Source: Gordonia sp049847105
Lineage (GTDB): Bacteria > Actinomycetota > Actinomycetes > Mycobacteriales > Mycobacteriaceae
Direction of reading: 5' to 3'
Length of the DNA stretch: 64,000 nucleotides
Assembly (NCBI RefSeq): GCF_049847105.1
Contig: NZ_JBNCNS010000004.1
Coordinates: forward strand, 558,001-622,000
Position 1 is the first letter of the stretch. The number at the start of each line of letters is the position of its first letter. This document shows positions 18,895 through 26,521 of this stretch, piece after piece. The notes below the pieces were generated by a model, which worked only from the letters and a program-made list of their open reading frames with translations, was not told the origin of the DNA and did not search any database. The translations under genes were made by a program, and so were the position numbers.

Positions 18895-20294
18895 CTGTAC
18901 CTCATTAAGTAGCTTTGAATGTATCCTTGGTTTCCGAAGGTTCCTACGGACCCGGACTGGCCATCAAGGAATCGAACGATCCCTCGTTGGTTGACAACGT
19001 TGAACACGTGTCCGACCTGATTGGGGCCTCGGTAACCGAACACCACACCGCGAGCACCGTCGCCAGCCTTGTCCATGATGCTCTCGATCTGTCCTTGACC
19101 TGACATCGGCTTGAACTTTGCACCGAAGTAGTCCTGTAGGTCTGTCACCGGCCTGGGCTCTCCGAGGGCCGCCGAGACCTTCTCGCCGTCAAGCATGCGG
19201 TCTGTCGTAACCACACAATTCACGCAGTTGGTTTGCCCACCTCCAGGATTAACGTTCCGTATTGAACCTGCAAGGTTGTCGGCTGTGGCAGCACCGGTCT
19301 CGCCGATGTCGTTCACAGCCTGCGTCCCAGCCCGCTTGGCCACCGCTTCCTCAAACGGCTTCATCTTCGAGGCGATCTCCACAGCCCGGGCAGCGAAGCC
19401 CCTTACCGAGGCCGCGACGGCGCGTGCAGCGTCGACAAGGGCCTCGATCACTCGGCGGATCTTGGCGGCGGCGGTAGCGATACGGGCAGCGACGGCAGCC
19501 TGTGCGGCCACCTCATCGAGACCGACCGTGAAGATAGCGAAGGCCGCACCGGCAGCCTCGATCGCTGCCGTCTCGATCACCAGCTCCTTCAGTGTGGAGA
19601 TGATCTCGTGATGAGCATTGTCGAGATGGGTCGCGTACTCGGCGCACGACGATCCGATCCGCTGAAACACCCCGGCCAACTCGCCGGCTTGAGTGTTGAC
19701 CGCAGTGCACGCGGCCGACGCCTGGGCAACCTCTGGACTGCGCTGCGCTGCGACCTTGGATGCAGCAGAGACGGCTCCCGAAGTATTGTTCGTCAGTTCT
19801 GCTGCAGCCGAGTTCCACGCCGACTGGGCTGCGTGCAATCGATCCTGATGGCCGTTCGGCCACGCATATCCGACCAAGCCGGCGACCAGCGACCATCCGG
19901 GCGGCCCGCCGCCGCTCCCTCCGGCGGCCGACGGAGGTTCAGGAGTGGAGATCCTCGTCGCGCTGGGCGCTGCTGGAAAACTCCCACGCCCGCCATCGAT
20001 GGTCGACGACGTGTCGGCGTCAGCGTGATTCTGGGCGCTTGCGTGCAGCAACACGGCGACCTGGCCGGTTCCGTTGACGAGACCGGCTGCGGCTTTCATC
20101 GCGGACCGGGCCGATTCGTCGTAGGACTGTGACCATTCGACCCCAGCGTTGTCCGATCCACCCATGCCGCCTGAGCTTCCCAGAGCAGCGGCGAGGCCCC
20201 GGATCGAACCGCCCATGGTGTCCGCAACATCCGACATCTGCGTGGCCGCGTCGGCGTACCGTGCCGGGTCGACCGCGAGCACTGTCACGGCCAC
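18891..20294 (-). CDS. ESX-type polymorphic toxin with C-terminal papain-like (Tox-PL) domain
   Basis: A 467-aa protein with GTG start, overlapping the preceding WXG100 stop by ten bases. The N-terminal ~100 residues are helical and WXG100/PPE-like (VEWSQSYDESARSAMKAAAG), followed by a Gly/Ser/Pro linker, an Ala-rich helical region to about residue 320, and a toxin domain. The last ~120 residues show NCVNCVVTTDRMLDG near 355 (candidate catalytic Cys), GHVFNVVN near 426 (His) and RFLDGQSG near 442 (Asp). This Cys-His-Asp order is that of the Tox-PL/protein-glutamine deamidase toxin family. The protein is probably exported by a type VII system with its WXG100 partners and acts on a protein target in a competitor or host. 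An Imm35-like gene follows directly. Confidence 0.85.
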   Translation of the reverse strand: MAVTVLAVDPARYADAATQMSDVADTMGGSIRGLAAALGSSGGMGGSDNAGVEWSQSYDESARSAMKAAAGLVNGTGQVAVLLHASAQNHADADTSSTIDGGRGSFPAAPSATRISTPEPPSAAGGSGGGPPGWSLVAGLVGYAWPNGHQDRLHAAQSAWNSAAAELTNNTSGAVSAASKVAAQRSPEVAQASAACTAVNTQAGELAGVFQRIGSSCAEYATHLDNAHHEIISTLKELVIETAAIEAAGAAFAIFTVGLDEVAAQAAVAARIATAAAKIRRVIEALVDAARAVAASVRGFAARAVEIASKMKPFEEAVAKRAGTQAVNDIGETGAATADNLAGSIRNVNPGGGQTNCVNCVVTTDRMLDGEKVSAALGEPRPVTDLQDYFGAKFKPMSGQGQIESIMDKAGDGARGVVFGYRGPNQVGHVFNVVNQRGIVRFLDGQSGSVGTFGNQGYIQSYLMRYR

Positions 20295-20572
20295 ATGCCT
20301 TTATTGGCGGCAACAGCGGCAGAATAGTTGGCGTGGGCCGTTCGTCCCGTCCCGTCCAGGTCGGTCAGCGCGGACCGCATCTCGCGGGTTCCCTCCACCC
20401 AGCGATCGTGGGCTTGCTTGTGGGCATCAGCGGCCTTGCCGGTCCATGACACATGAAGATTCGCAACCGATTTTTCGACGTTGCGGCATAGTGACTCGGC
20501 ATCCTTGCCGAAATCGCGCATCAGCGTGACGATCCTGTCAAGCTCCGCGAGATCGACCATGAAATGGTCCAT
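20285..20572 (-). CDS. WXG100-family protein (type VII substrate/partner)
   Basis: A 95-aa protein from the ATG at 20572; the open frame extends further upstream but only this start gives the usual WXG100 length. The central turn reads VSWTGKAADAH (W-x-G), flanked by two helices (DLAELDRIVTLMRDF and HKQAHDRWVEGTREM). It is one of two adjacent WXG100 genes and overlaps the toxin gene by ten bases, so it is likely the secretion partner of the toxin. Confidence 0.85.
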   Translation of the reverse strand: MDHFMVDLAELDRIVTLMRDFGKDAESLCRNVEKSVANLHVSWTGKAADAHKQAHDRWVEGTREMRSALTDLDGTGRTAHANYSAAVAANKGMWP

Positions 20573-20586
20573 TCCCCGACCCCCGG

Positions 20587-20904
20587 CTATCTCAAGTTCA
20601 GAAGTGTGTGATCTGACGACAGGGTTCTTGTGTTCGACACTTCCTGTGCGGCATACCCCTGCCCTGCCGACCCGAGCAGCGACGCCGTCGTATCCAGGCC
20701 GCCGACAACCTTTCGTGCTCCGTCGAGCCAGAGCTCCCAATCCCGCCGGAAAGCGTTCGCGGCCTTCCCCTCCCATCCGCTGTCGAGGAATGTCTCAACG
20801 CGCGCTTGCAGTGCCCTCACGCGGTCATCGAGGTGGTCCGCGGATGCACCCAATGACCGGCTCGTTTTGGCGAGTTCCTCCGGCGAGGCCTCAAGGTCTG
20901 GCAT
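20587..20904 (-). CDS. WXG100-family protein (type VII substrate/partner)
   Basis: A 105-aa protein. The ATG at 20904 has an AAGGGG purine run six bases upstream; a GTG at 20919 is less likely. The W-x-G turn is SGWEGKAANAF near residue 50, between a helix with TSRSLGASADHLDDRVRALQ and a second helix with DWELWLDGARKVV. It lies 14 bases before the second WXG100 gene and probably forms a heterodimer with that product for export of the Tox-PL-like toxin. Confidence 0.85.
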   Translation of the reverse strand: MPDLEASPEELAKTSRSLGASADHLDDRVRALQARVETFLDSGWEGKAANAFRRDWELWLDGARKVVGGLDTTASLLGSAGQGYAAQEVSNTRTLSSDHTLLNLR

Positions 20905-20949
20905 CGAATCCCCTTGCACTCCGTGTCCGTCCAGTCGGAATTGTAGATG

Positions 20950-21148
20950 GACTCGATTGCGGCTTCCTCGGCAGTGGTCGAGGCTTCGGAGTTCGCGGCC
21001 TCGACCCGAATCGCTTCCAAGACAGGCAAATACGACAAAAGAAGTGATGTGGGCGAACGGTGCTTATCCGGCAAACCAGGCCGAATCCCCTGTGCGAAAC
21101 GGCTGCTTCCTGATCCACGCGCTCAAGGATGCCGGTCGGGTCTGGCCA
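20950..21148 (+). pseudogene. Relic of a SAM-methyltransferase gene
   Basis: Bases 21062-21139 translate to a 26-residue stretch ending GCFLIHALKDAGR that aligns without gaps to bases 37719-37796 of the intact LicD-methyltransferase gene (GRFLIHALKDAGR); about 17 of 26 residues agree. Upstream, 20950-21000 gives a degenerate D-x-G...GLD pattern that could be the former SAM-binding motif, now out of frame. No start or continuous frame remains. As in the intact locus, a paralogous membrane-protein gene follows on the opposite strand. Confidence 0.6.
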
Positions 21149-21296
21149 CCCTTGCGTGCGCAGCGGTGGTCCGAGTGTTGTCGGACAGTGCGGCGAGTGG
21201 TTCGGAGGTCCAGATCTGGCCGCTGCTGTTCATGGCGTTTCTGTTCGCCTGAACGGCATGGGGAAGGCACTCAGCGCAGCATCCGCGTGGAAATGA

Positions 21297-21843
21297 TTAC
21301 TTCGCCCCGTGTTGCTCGAGCCAGCGGTCAGCCTCTTTGACCGCGTCGAACTCTTCGGGTGTCAGATACTTCTGGGAGGAGACGATCAAGCCTCCGACAC
21401 ACTGCCCCAGAAACGCGAATGCCGCGATGAACAAGGCACCGCGCGCGACTGAGCTACCCGCCGATGCGGCGTACCCCCCGCCCCGGTCGCGACGCTCGAT
21501 CCCGACGCGCTGACGGCGTGTCAACCGGGTGTTGTAGGACATCGGACGACCCTCGGCCCTCTGCTCAGGCGTGCGCCGCAGGGGGCGCAGTCCGAAGTAG
21601 AGGCTGGCGAAGACGACGCCCGTGCAGATCAGGAGCATCGTGACTGCATACGCAGTGTTGTTCTGTATCTCCGCGACGGTGAGATATATGAATCCACCGA
21701 CTATGCCGAAAGAGATGCCACAACTGGCCAAAGCCCAGCAGACGACGTAGGCCCTCCTCATCCAGTACGCCGACCCCCGGTCGTACCACGTGTCCGAGAC
21801 TCCTCAGAGGCTTGATCGGCGGCCTTGTTGCACTACCCCGCAT
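21297..21843 (-). CDS. Small membrane protein, frameshifted relative to its paralogue
   Basis: From the ATG at 21761 the frame gives 154 aa with two hydrophobic segments near residues 5-28 and 37-58, a conserved PLRRTPEQRAEGRPM stretch, a Gly-rich region and a third hydrophobic patch before SQKYLTPEEFDAV. It is a clear paralogue of the protein at 38346-38873. Homology extends upstream of the ATG: TWYDRGSAYW in the same frame matches SWHNRGFGYW, but a TGA interrupts it, and the preceding PPIKPLRSLG (matching LPIKSIKSLG) lies in the -1-shifted frame beginning at 21843. So the ancestral gene began at 21843 and has an indel near 21795. A shortened protein from 21761 could still be made. Function unknown. 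Confidence 0.65.
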
Positions 21844-21906
21844 CAGAAGAGGCCCTTCCAGATTTGCGTGCCGCTGTGCGATACGGCCTTCAGCATTCCG
21901 ACAGTG

Positions 21907-22518
21907 TCATCGAAACGAGAACGATAGCTGCTCGAGGTCCCGGATTTCGGTGGTTACGTTGTCCCGAGCCCTTGCTTCCCACAGTTCCAGGCCGACGTCG
22001 GTGTGGAAGAGCGTGTCCTGCGTGAGCAGGCTTTGAAGGACGGCCGCCCGGCCAACACAGAAATGTTCGTCGGGAACGGCTGCGTACTCCTCTCGGACCT
22101 GCTGCCGGTACACCGTGTACTGCTCTCTCGATCCGGCGAGGATCGACAGATCTGCATCGCAGAGCGCCGCCGCGTTCGCGTCGTCAGGACGAACATGGTG
22201 CGTCGCTGTGACGATGACGAGGCGGGCCACTTCGTCGCCGAGGGATTGTCCGGTAAGCATTTCCGAAGCGAGCTCAGCAGATCGGGCTTCGTTGTCCGTC
22301 CCGGGAATCTCGTAGATGGCGTCGTGGAACCATGCGGCCAACCGGACCGGGACTGGATCGAAGTCGACGCCGCCCTGGCTGAGTAGCTCCAGTGAGTGCA
22401 GAACCTGCCTCAGATGATCAAGGGTGTGATATCTCCGCTGAGGCTCACTCCATCGTGCAAGAAGGTCTGCCCGCTGGTCGTCGGTGAGTGCGGGCTCGAC
22501 AAGCGCCAGGTCATTCAC
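21907..22518 (-). CDS. HD-domain metal-dependent phosphohydrolase-like protein
   Basis: The GTG at 22518, preceded by GAAAGG, is chosen because it aligns with the start of the paralogue at 33648 (VNDLALVEPAL against MNDDELLEPEL); an upstream ATG at 22569 adds unconserved residues. The 203-aa protein has RWSEPQRRYHTLDHL (His), AAWFHDAIYEIPG (HD), a TATHH motif and LCDADLSIL (Asp), which is the metal-binding set of the predicted HD superfamily hydrolases of the COG4339 type. Such proteins may hydrolyse nucleotides; no substrate can be named. It lies between the damaged membrane-protein gene and the ADP-ribosylglycohydrolase fusion on the same strand. Confidence 0.85.
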   Translation of the reverse strand: MNDLALVEPALTDDQRADLLARWSEPQRRYHTLDHLRQVLHSLELLSQGGVDFDPVPVRLAAWFHDAIYEIPGTDNEARSAELASEMLTGQSLGDEVARLVIVTATHHVRPDDANAAALCDADLSILAGSREQYTVYRQQVREEYAAVPDEHFCVGRAAVLQSLLTQDTLFHTDVGLELWEARARDNVTTEIRDLEQLSFSFR

Positions 22519-22647
22519 CGAGTCGACCTTTCGAGATACGAGGTCCAGTGGGCCGACAGCGAGCTGCATGACGCGACGCTAGCACCGGCGCTCCCAGGCG
22601 GGATCACCCCGCTCGCGCCAAGAACGACATCTCCGCCGGCGAATCAT

Positions 22648-24150
22648 TCAGTCGGAGGACGTTTCACTTCGTTCTCGACCTGTCGTGCCCGCTGTGTCCC
22701 AGACGACCCCACTTCCTCGCGCCGACGGCATCACTTCCAGCACATTCGCGCTCGCCTCCTCAACCGTATGTCCGAGCATCACTCCATATGCCACAGCCAC
22801 ACTCGGTGTCCGCTGATGCCCGGCGACGCAATGCAACAGCACGGTCTTACCCTCGGCACGTAACCCTCGCACTGCATCGGCGGTATCGGCGATGACGAAC
22901 TCGAGGTTCGGATTCTCAGCGGGATGATCCGAGTCCATCAAGCGGGAGGCGATGACCTCGGTTGCGGCGGCGAAGCACGCCTGGTTGCGGCCGACGCGAC
23001 ACATCGACACCACAGCATCGGCCCGATGATCGACCGTCGCGTGGGTTCCGAGGAGTACACCGTCGTCGAAAGGGTGCGGAACAACATCGGCGAACGCGCG
23101 TTCGGTGTAACGGACATTGTCGGCGCGCGGCCACCCTTTGCTGTCGGGGTGACCGTCGCGGGCAGTCAGTGTCGCCAGCGCGACAAGATCATGTGCGTCG
23201 CTCGCCCGATCATCGAAGCGAGGCCAGCCGTGGACTGCCCTCCGCCACTGCCACGGGACTGCACTCGCACCCCACCGGGCTCCGAGCAGCCCACCGGCGA
23301 TCGCGGCGACGGTATCGGTGTCGTTGCCGATGCCCACCGCAGCGTTGAGCGCGTCCTGGAGGTGGACGCACGGCATCGCGTCGGGGATCGGCGTCTGCAC
23401 GATGGCCGCGGCGGCAGCCTGCAGTGCGCTCACGGTGAAGCCGTTGGGTGTGAACGACTTCGGGTCCCTGTCCTCGGCGTAATCGAGCCACGTCGACCAC
23501 TGGTCGACTCGTTCGCCTGGCAACAGGTCGAGACCTCCACGGATGTCGACACGCCCCTCGAGAACGGCTACCCGGATGGCCTCACACCACAGCACGCACG
23601 AGTCACCGGCCAGTGGGTCGGCGTGGGTGAGCGCCGCGACCAGACGCGCCGCGTCGGCCAACTGATCGCGATTGTCGAGGTGTGACAACGCAACTGGTGC
23701 GGTCCGCATCAACGCGCCATTCCCGCCAGAGCGAGGGTGGGCGGCCGCGTACTTCTCCGATTCCTCGCGCATGATCTGCCCGGGGCCGTCTGCGCCGCCG
23801 TTGAGTCGACGTCGGGTTGCGCTGAGAACCGCGCGGGTCTGGTTCCCGACGTCCGGTGGGTTGCCGTCGTACCAACGCAAGAAGTTCTCCGCGATGGCGT
23901 CGAGTGCGTCGTCGGTGGTGAGGTCGGCGCCGGTGGCCGCGACGAGTGCGATCGCCATCGCCATCGAGGTGTCGTCGCTCCACTCGCCGGGCGCGAAGTT
24001 GCCGAGGCCGCCGCCGAGCATCTCCGGGCGATCTCCGTCGCGAAGGATGCGCGTTTCGAACTCGTAGGGGACGCCGAGCGCATCGCCGACGGCGGTGCCC
24101 AGGAGAACGCCTGCGGTGCGGTCGAGCTGGGCGGTAATGAGGTGGGTCAA
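22648..24150 (-). CDS. ADP-ribosylglycohydrolase fused to dual-specificity phosphatase-like domain
   Basis: A 500-aa protein with a TTG start behind AAGGA. Residues about 8-310 are a DraG-type ADP-ribosylglycohydrolase: GTAVGDALGVPYEFE near 18, EWSDDTSMAMA near 57 and GIGNDTDTVAAIAGG near 275, with the Asp residues that bind the Mg ions. Residues about 340-490 resemble a tyrosine/dual-specificity phosphatase, with VLLHCVAGHQRTPSVAVAYG near 437 carrying the C-x5-R loop. The first domain removes ADP-ribose from proteins or small molecules; the second could hydrolyse a phosphate ester on protein or on an ADP-ribose product. Next to it lie a VWA protein and an NrtR-like regulator, so a role in NAD/ADP-ribose turnover is likely. 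Confidence 0.88.
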   Translation of the reverse strand: MTHLITAQLDRTAGVLLGTAVGDALGVPYEFETRILRDGDRPEMLGGGLGNFAPGEWSDDTSMAMAIALVAATGADLTTDDALDAIAENFLRWYDGNPPDVGNQTRAVLSATRRRLNGGADGPGQIMREESEKYAAAHPRSGGNGALMRTAPVALSHLDNRDQLADAARLVAALTHADPLAGDSCVLWCEAIRVAVLEGRVDIRGGLDLLPGERVDQWSTWLDYAEDRDPKSFTPNGFTVSALQAAAAAIVQTPIPDAMPCVHLQDALNAAVGIGNDTDTVAAIAGGLLGARWGASAVPWQWRRAVHGWPRFDDRASDAHDLVALATLTARDGHPDSKGWPRADNVRYTERAFADVVPHPFDDGVLLGTHATVDHRADAVVSMCRVGRNQACFAAATEVIASRLMDSDHPAENPNLEFVIADTADAVRGLRAEGKTVLLHCVAGHQRTPSVAVAYGVMLGHTVEEASANVLEVMPSARGSGVVWDTAGTTGRERSETSSD

Positions 24151-24186
24151 GTGGTGGTCCTTTTCGGTTGTGGGAGGGGGAGTGGG

Positions 24187-24296
24187 TCTCGATACGCGGG
24201 CTCGCCCTAGGGGGCTCGCTCGCTACTCGACCAGCGGAAAGGGGCGTCTACTGCCGATCGAGTAGGCGAGGAGCGTAGCGACGAGATGTATCGAGA
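24187..24296. repeat. Imperfect inverted repeat element, about 110 bases
   Basis: The ends read TCTCGATAC (24187) and GTATCGAGA (24288-24296), inverted to each other. Inside, CTCGCTACTCGACC on the left pairs loosely with GATCGAGTAGGCGAG on the right. One arm of the same kind occurs at the right end of the window (63944 on). Short intergenic GAGTAG/TCGATACG-type repeats are common in Gordonia and related genomes. It has no gene and could fold as a hairpin in RNA, possibly ending transcription of the VWA gene or lying in the leader of the next gene. Confidence 0.6.
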
Positions 24297-24316
24297 TCAA
24301 CAGAACTACAACAGGA

Positions 24317-25588
24317 TCAGTCGACCCGCCGACCGCGCTTCCGATTCCCCAGGTGATACGAATCGCGCGTCGCCTTCGAAGCGTAGATCGCACCGGTGAC
24401 CTCGGCCTGCGCGCCGAGCTCCTCGATCATCCGCAGCTCGCTGTCGATCACCGCGCGATCCTCGGGTGCGGCGCAGCCGGCCGCTTCCTGCAGCCGCTCA
24501 CGCGATGCGCGGAGATGCGCCTGGCCTGCGTCGAGATCGCCGGCCTCGTAGGCCCGTGACGCCTCGAGCTTGGCGGCCTGGCCTTCCTGGTACAGCCTCT
24601 CCGACTGGACCTTCGGATCGGGCATGCGGTCACCGAGTTCGTCGCCCGGCACCACATTCACCGAGATCGGCAGCGACACCGTGTGTTCAGTGAGAGATGC
24701 GGTCTCGACGTACCGCAGTTCCAGCTCGGCGATCTGCGCGAGCCCGAGTGCGGCGAGTCCGTCGACCTTCATTCGCAGCAGCAGCTTGCGACTCTCGAGT
24801 GCGTACAGGTCACCCAGCTCGATCATCACCTCACCGTCGCCGATCTGATGGGCGGGCAAATCGTTGTACAGCGACAGTGACTGGACCTGCGGCACATAAT
24901 GCACCGTGAGGGTCACGGCCTGCGCCGACTTCGCCAGCAGGCCTTCCACCTCGCCGGCGATCGCGGCTCCGGCAGTGTCGGGGTCGTCGGCGAACACATG
25001 ATTCCCGTTGCCCGACCGCGCGATTGCCGACAGCAGCGTCTCGTCGTAGCCACGTCCGTAACCGAGGGTCGACGTGACGATGCCGTTGGCGGCGGCCTTG
25101 GCCGTGATGCTCGCGAACTCGTCGAGTTCCTGGATGCCACTATTGACGTGCCCGTCACTGATCACCAGGACCGTACCGCCGCGGACGCCGGCTGCCTTGG
25201 TGCTGCGCCGCAACTCCTGCAAGCCGCGGAGATAGCCCGACGAGAGGTCGGTGCATCCGCCGGCCACGATCGACTGAATTGCATCGACGGCGCACTGCTT
25301 GTCGGCGAGCGGGCCCGCCGGGACCACGACCTGCGCGTCATCGTCGAAGGTGACGACACCGAAGACGTCCGACGGATCGAGCTGCGCGACAACACCGGCC
25401 AGCGCCTTCTGAGCGCCTTCCAGCGGCGGACCCGACATCGATCCGCTGCGGTCGAGAACCACCTGCAATGCCGTGGGTGCGCGATCGGTGTCCGGACCGG
25501 CCGGTGCCTCCAGTTCGAGCAGCAGGGTGACCTCGTCGGCAGCCTCGTGGGCGACGACCTCGACGTCGAGAGCGGCGGAGAGTTTCAT
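24317..25588 (-). CDS. VWA-domain protein
   Basis: A 423-aa protein without signal peptide. The von Willebrand A domain spans about residues 40-220 with an intact MIDAS start, VVLDRSGSMSG (D46, S48, S50), then DPSDVFGVVTFDD and VISDGHVNSGI. A beta-rich middle region and a C-terminal helical part with ASRAYEAGDLDAGQAHLRAS (TPR-like) follow. VWA proteins of this type work as cytoplasmic adaptors, often with ATPases. The start has a strong GGGAGGAAGG upstream. It is divergent from the NrtR-like regulator and about 170 bases upstream of the DraG fusion on the same strand. Confidence 0.88.
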   Translation of the reverse strand: MKLSAALDVEVVAHEAADEVTLLLELEAPAGPDTDRAPTALQVVLDRSGSMSGPPLEGAQKALAGVVAQLDPSDVFGVVTFDDDAQVVVPAGPLADKQCAVDAIQSIVAGGCTDLSSGYLRGLQELRRSTKAAGVRGGTVLVISDGHVNSGIQELDEFASITAKAAANGIVTSTLGYGRGYDETLLSAIARSGNGNHVFADDPDTAGAAIAGEVEGLLAKSAQAVTLTVHYVPQVQSLSLYNDLPAHQIGDGEVMIELGDLYALESRKLLLRMKVDGLAALGLAQIAELELRYVETASLTEHTVSLPISVNVVPGDELGDRMPDPKVQSERLYQEGQAAKLEASRAYEAGDLDAGQAHLRASRERLQEAAGCAAPEDRAVIDSELRMIEELGAQAEVTGAIYASKATRDSYHLGNRKRGRRVD

Positions 25589-25644
25589 CAGAATTCCTTC
25601 CTCCCACCCGGCATTCGACCGAGGCGGTGACTTTTCGCGTTTTT

Positions 25645-25660
25645 GAGTTTACTACTTTGC
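25645..25660. promoter_or_regulatory. A/T-rich candidate operator between VWA and NrtR-like genes
   Basis: The 97-base divergent region is GC-rich except for GAGTTTACTACTTTGC. Its GTTTACTA half resembles the A/T-rich half-sites described for NrtR-type regulators, but a symmetric second half is not clear. Position and base composition make it the best candidate operator or promoter. Confidence 0.3.
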
Positions 25661-25685
25661 GCAGACATTCGCATAGGGTTGAGAT

Positions 25686-26396
25686 GTGAGCGCTCGCCCC
25701 AGCCCGCAGTTGAGCGACTACCCGCGTCCGAACGTCGCCGTCGACATCGCGGTGCTCACGGTGGTCGACGGGACGTTGTGTGTGGTGGTCCAGCGCGGTT
25801 CTGGCTCCGAGGGAGCCGCGTTACCGGGCCGGTTTGTTCGAGAACGCCGGACCGTCGACGAGACGGTGCGCGAAGTCCTCGAACTGAAACTGGGGCTTTC
25901 GCCCGACCACGTCCGACCGCATCTGCTGGCGGTGTTCAGTGATCCAGATCGAGATCCTCGCGGGTGGACGATCTCGATCGCGCATGCTGTGGCGTTGCCG
26001 GCCGACGATCTGTCAGACGTCGTCGGCGAGCTGGCACCGCTGACGCCGCAGGGGCGTTTGGCGTCAGGGGAGCGGTTGCTCTACGACCACGACAAGATCA
26101 TCTCAGCGGCCACCGACAATTTGCGCGAGCGCTACGAGGACCAGCCGGATCCCGACAATCTCCTCCATCAGCCGTACACGCTCTCGGAGCTGCGGGAGCT
26201 ACACGAGGCGATCCTCGGGCGGCGGCTGATGCGCGACTCGTTCAATCGTCGGGTCCAGCCCCTGTTGGCGGCGGAGATCGATCCGGAGGGCAAGCCGGCG
26301 ACGCGTGTGGGTGGTGGGCGGCCGGCACGGCTGTACAGCAAGGACGCCCCGCCGACGGCGACGTTCGGGTGGAGGTTGCCGAGTGCGGAGGAGTGA
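25686..26396 (+). CDS. NrtR-like Nudix transcriptional regulator
   Basis: A 236-aa protein with GTG start. The N-terminal ~140 residues form a Nudix domain (VAVDIAVLTVVDGTLCVVVQ, then GRFVRERRTVDETVREVLEL). The Nudix box is degenerate: REVLELKLGL in place of REUXEEXGU, so the second metal-binding Glu is missing. The C-terminal ~90 residues look like a winged helix (HQPYTLSELRELHEAILGR, SFNRRVQPLL, GRPARLYS), as in NrtR regulators that sense ADP-ribose and control NAD genes. Together these point to a ligand-binding regulator and not an enzyme. It is divergent from the VWA and DraG-phosphatase genes, its likely targets. A fragment of a near copy is at 31540-31650. Confidence 0.85.
   Translation: MSARPSPQLSDYPRPNVAVDIAVLTVVDGTLCVVVQRGSGSEGAALPGRFVRERRTVDETVREVLELKLGLSPDHVRPHLLAVFSDPDRDPRGWTISIAHAVALPADDLSDVVGELAPLTPQGRLASGERLLYDHDKIISAATDNLRERYEDQPDPDNLLHQPYTLSELRELHEAILGRRLMRDSFNRRVQPLLAAEIDPEGKPATRVGGGRPARLYSKDAPPTATFGWRLPSAEE
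26235..26347 (+). repeat. Segment duplicated at 31540-31650
   Basis: This part of the NrtR-like gene is about 90 percent identical by manual alignment to 31540-31650, with a two-base length difference near the end. The intact gene is here. Confidence 0.85.
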
Positions 26397-26521
26397 GCGG
26401 CGTGCGGGCCGACGCCGGCTACGGCAGGAGCCCGGTGCCATCACGACAAGCAGCTGCAGCAGTACGGGTCGTCTCATCGGTCGCTAGGGTAGGGAACCGC
26501 TCGCAGCCGGGCGAGCCCCTT

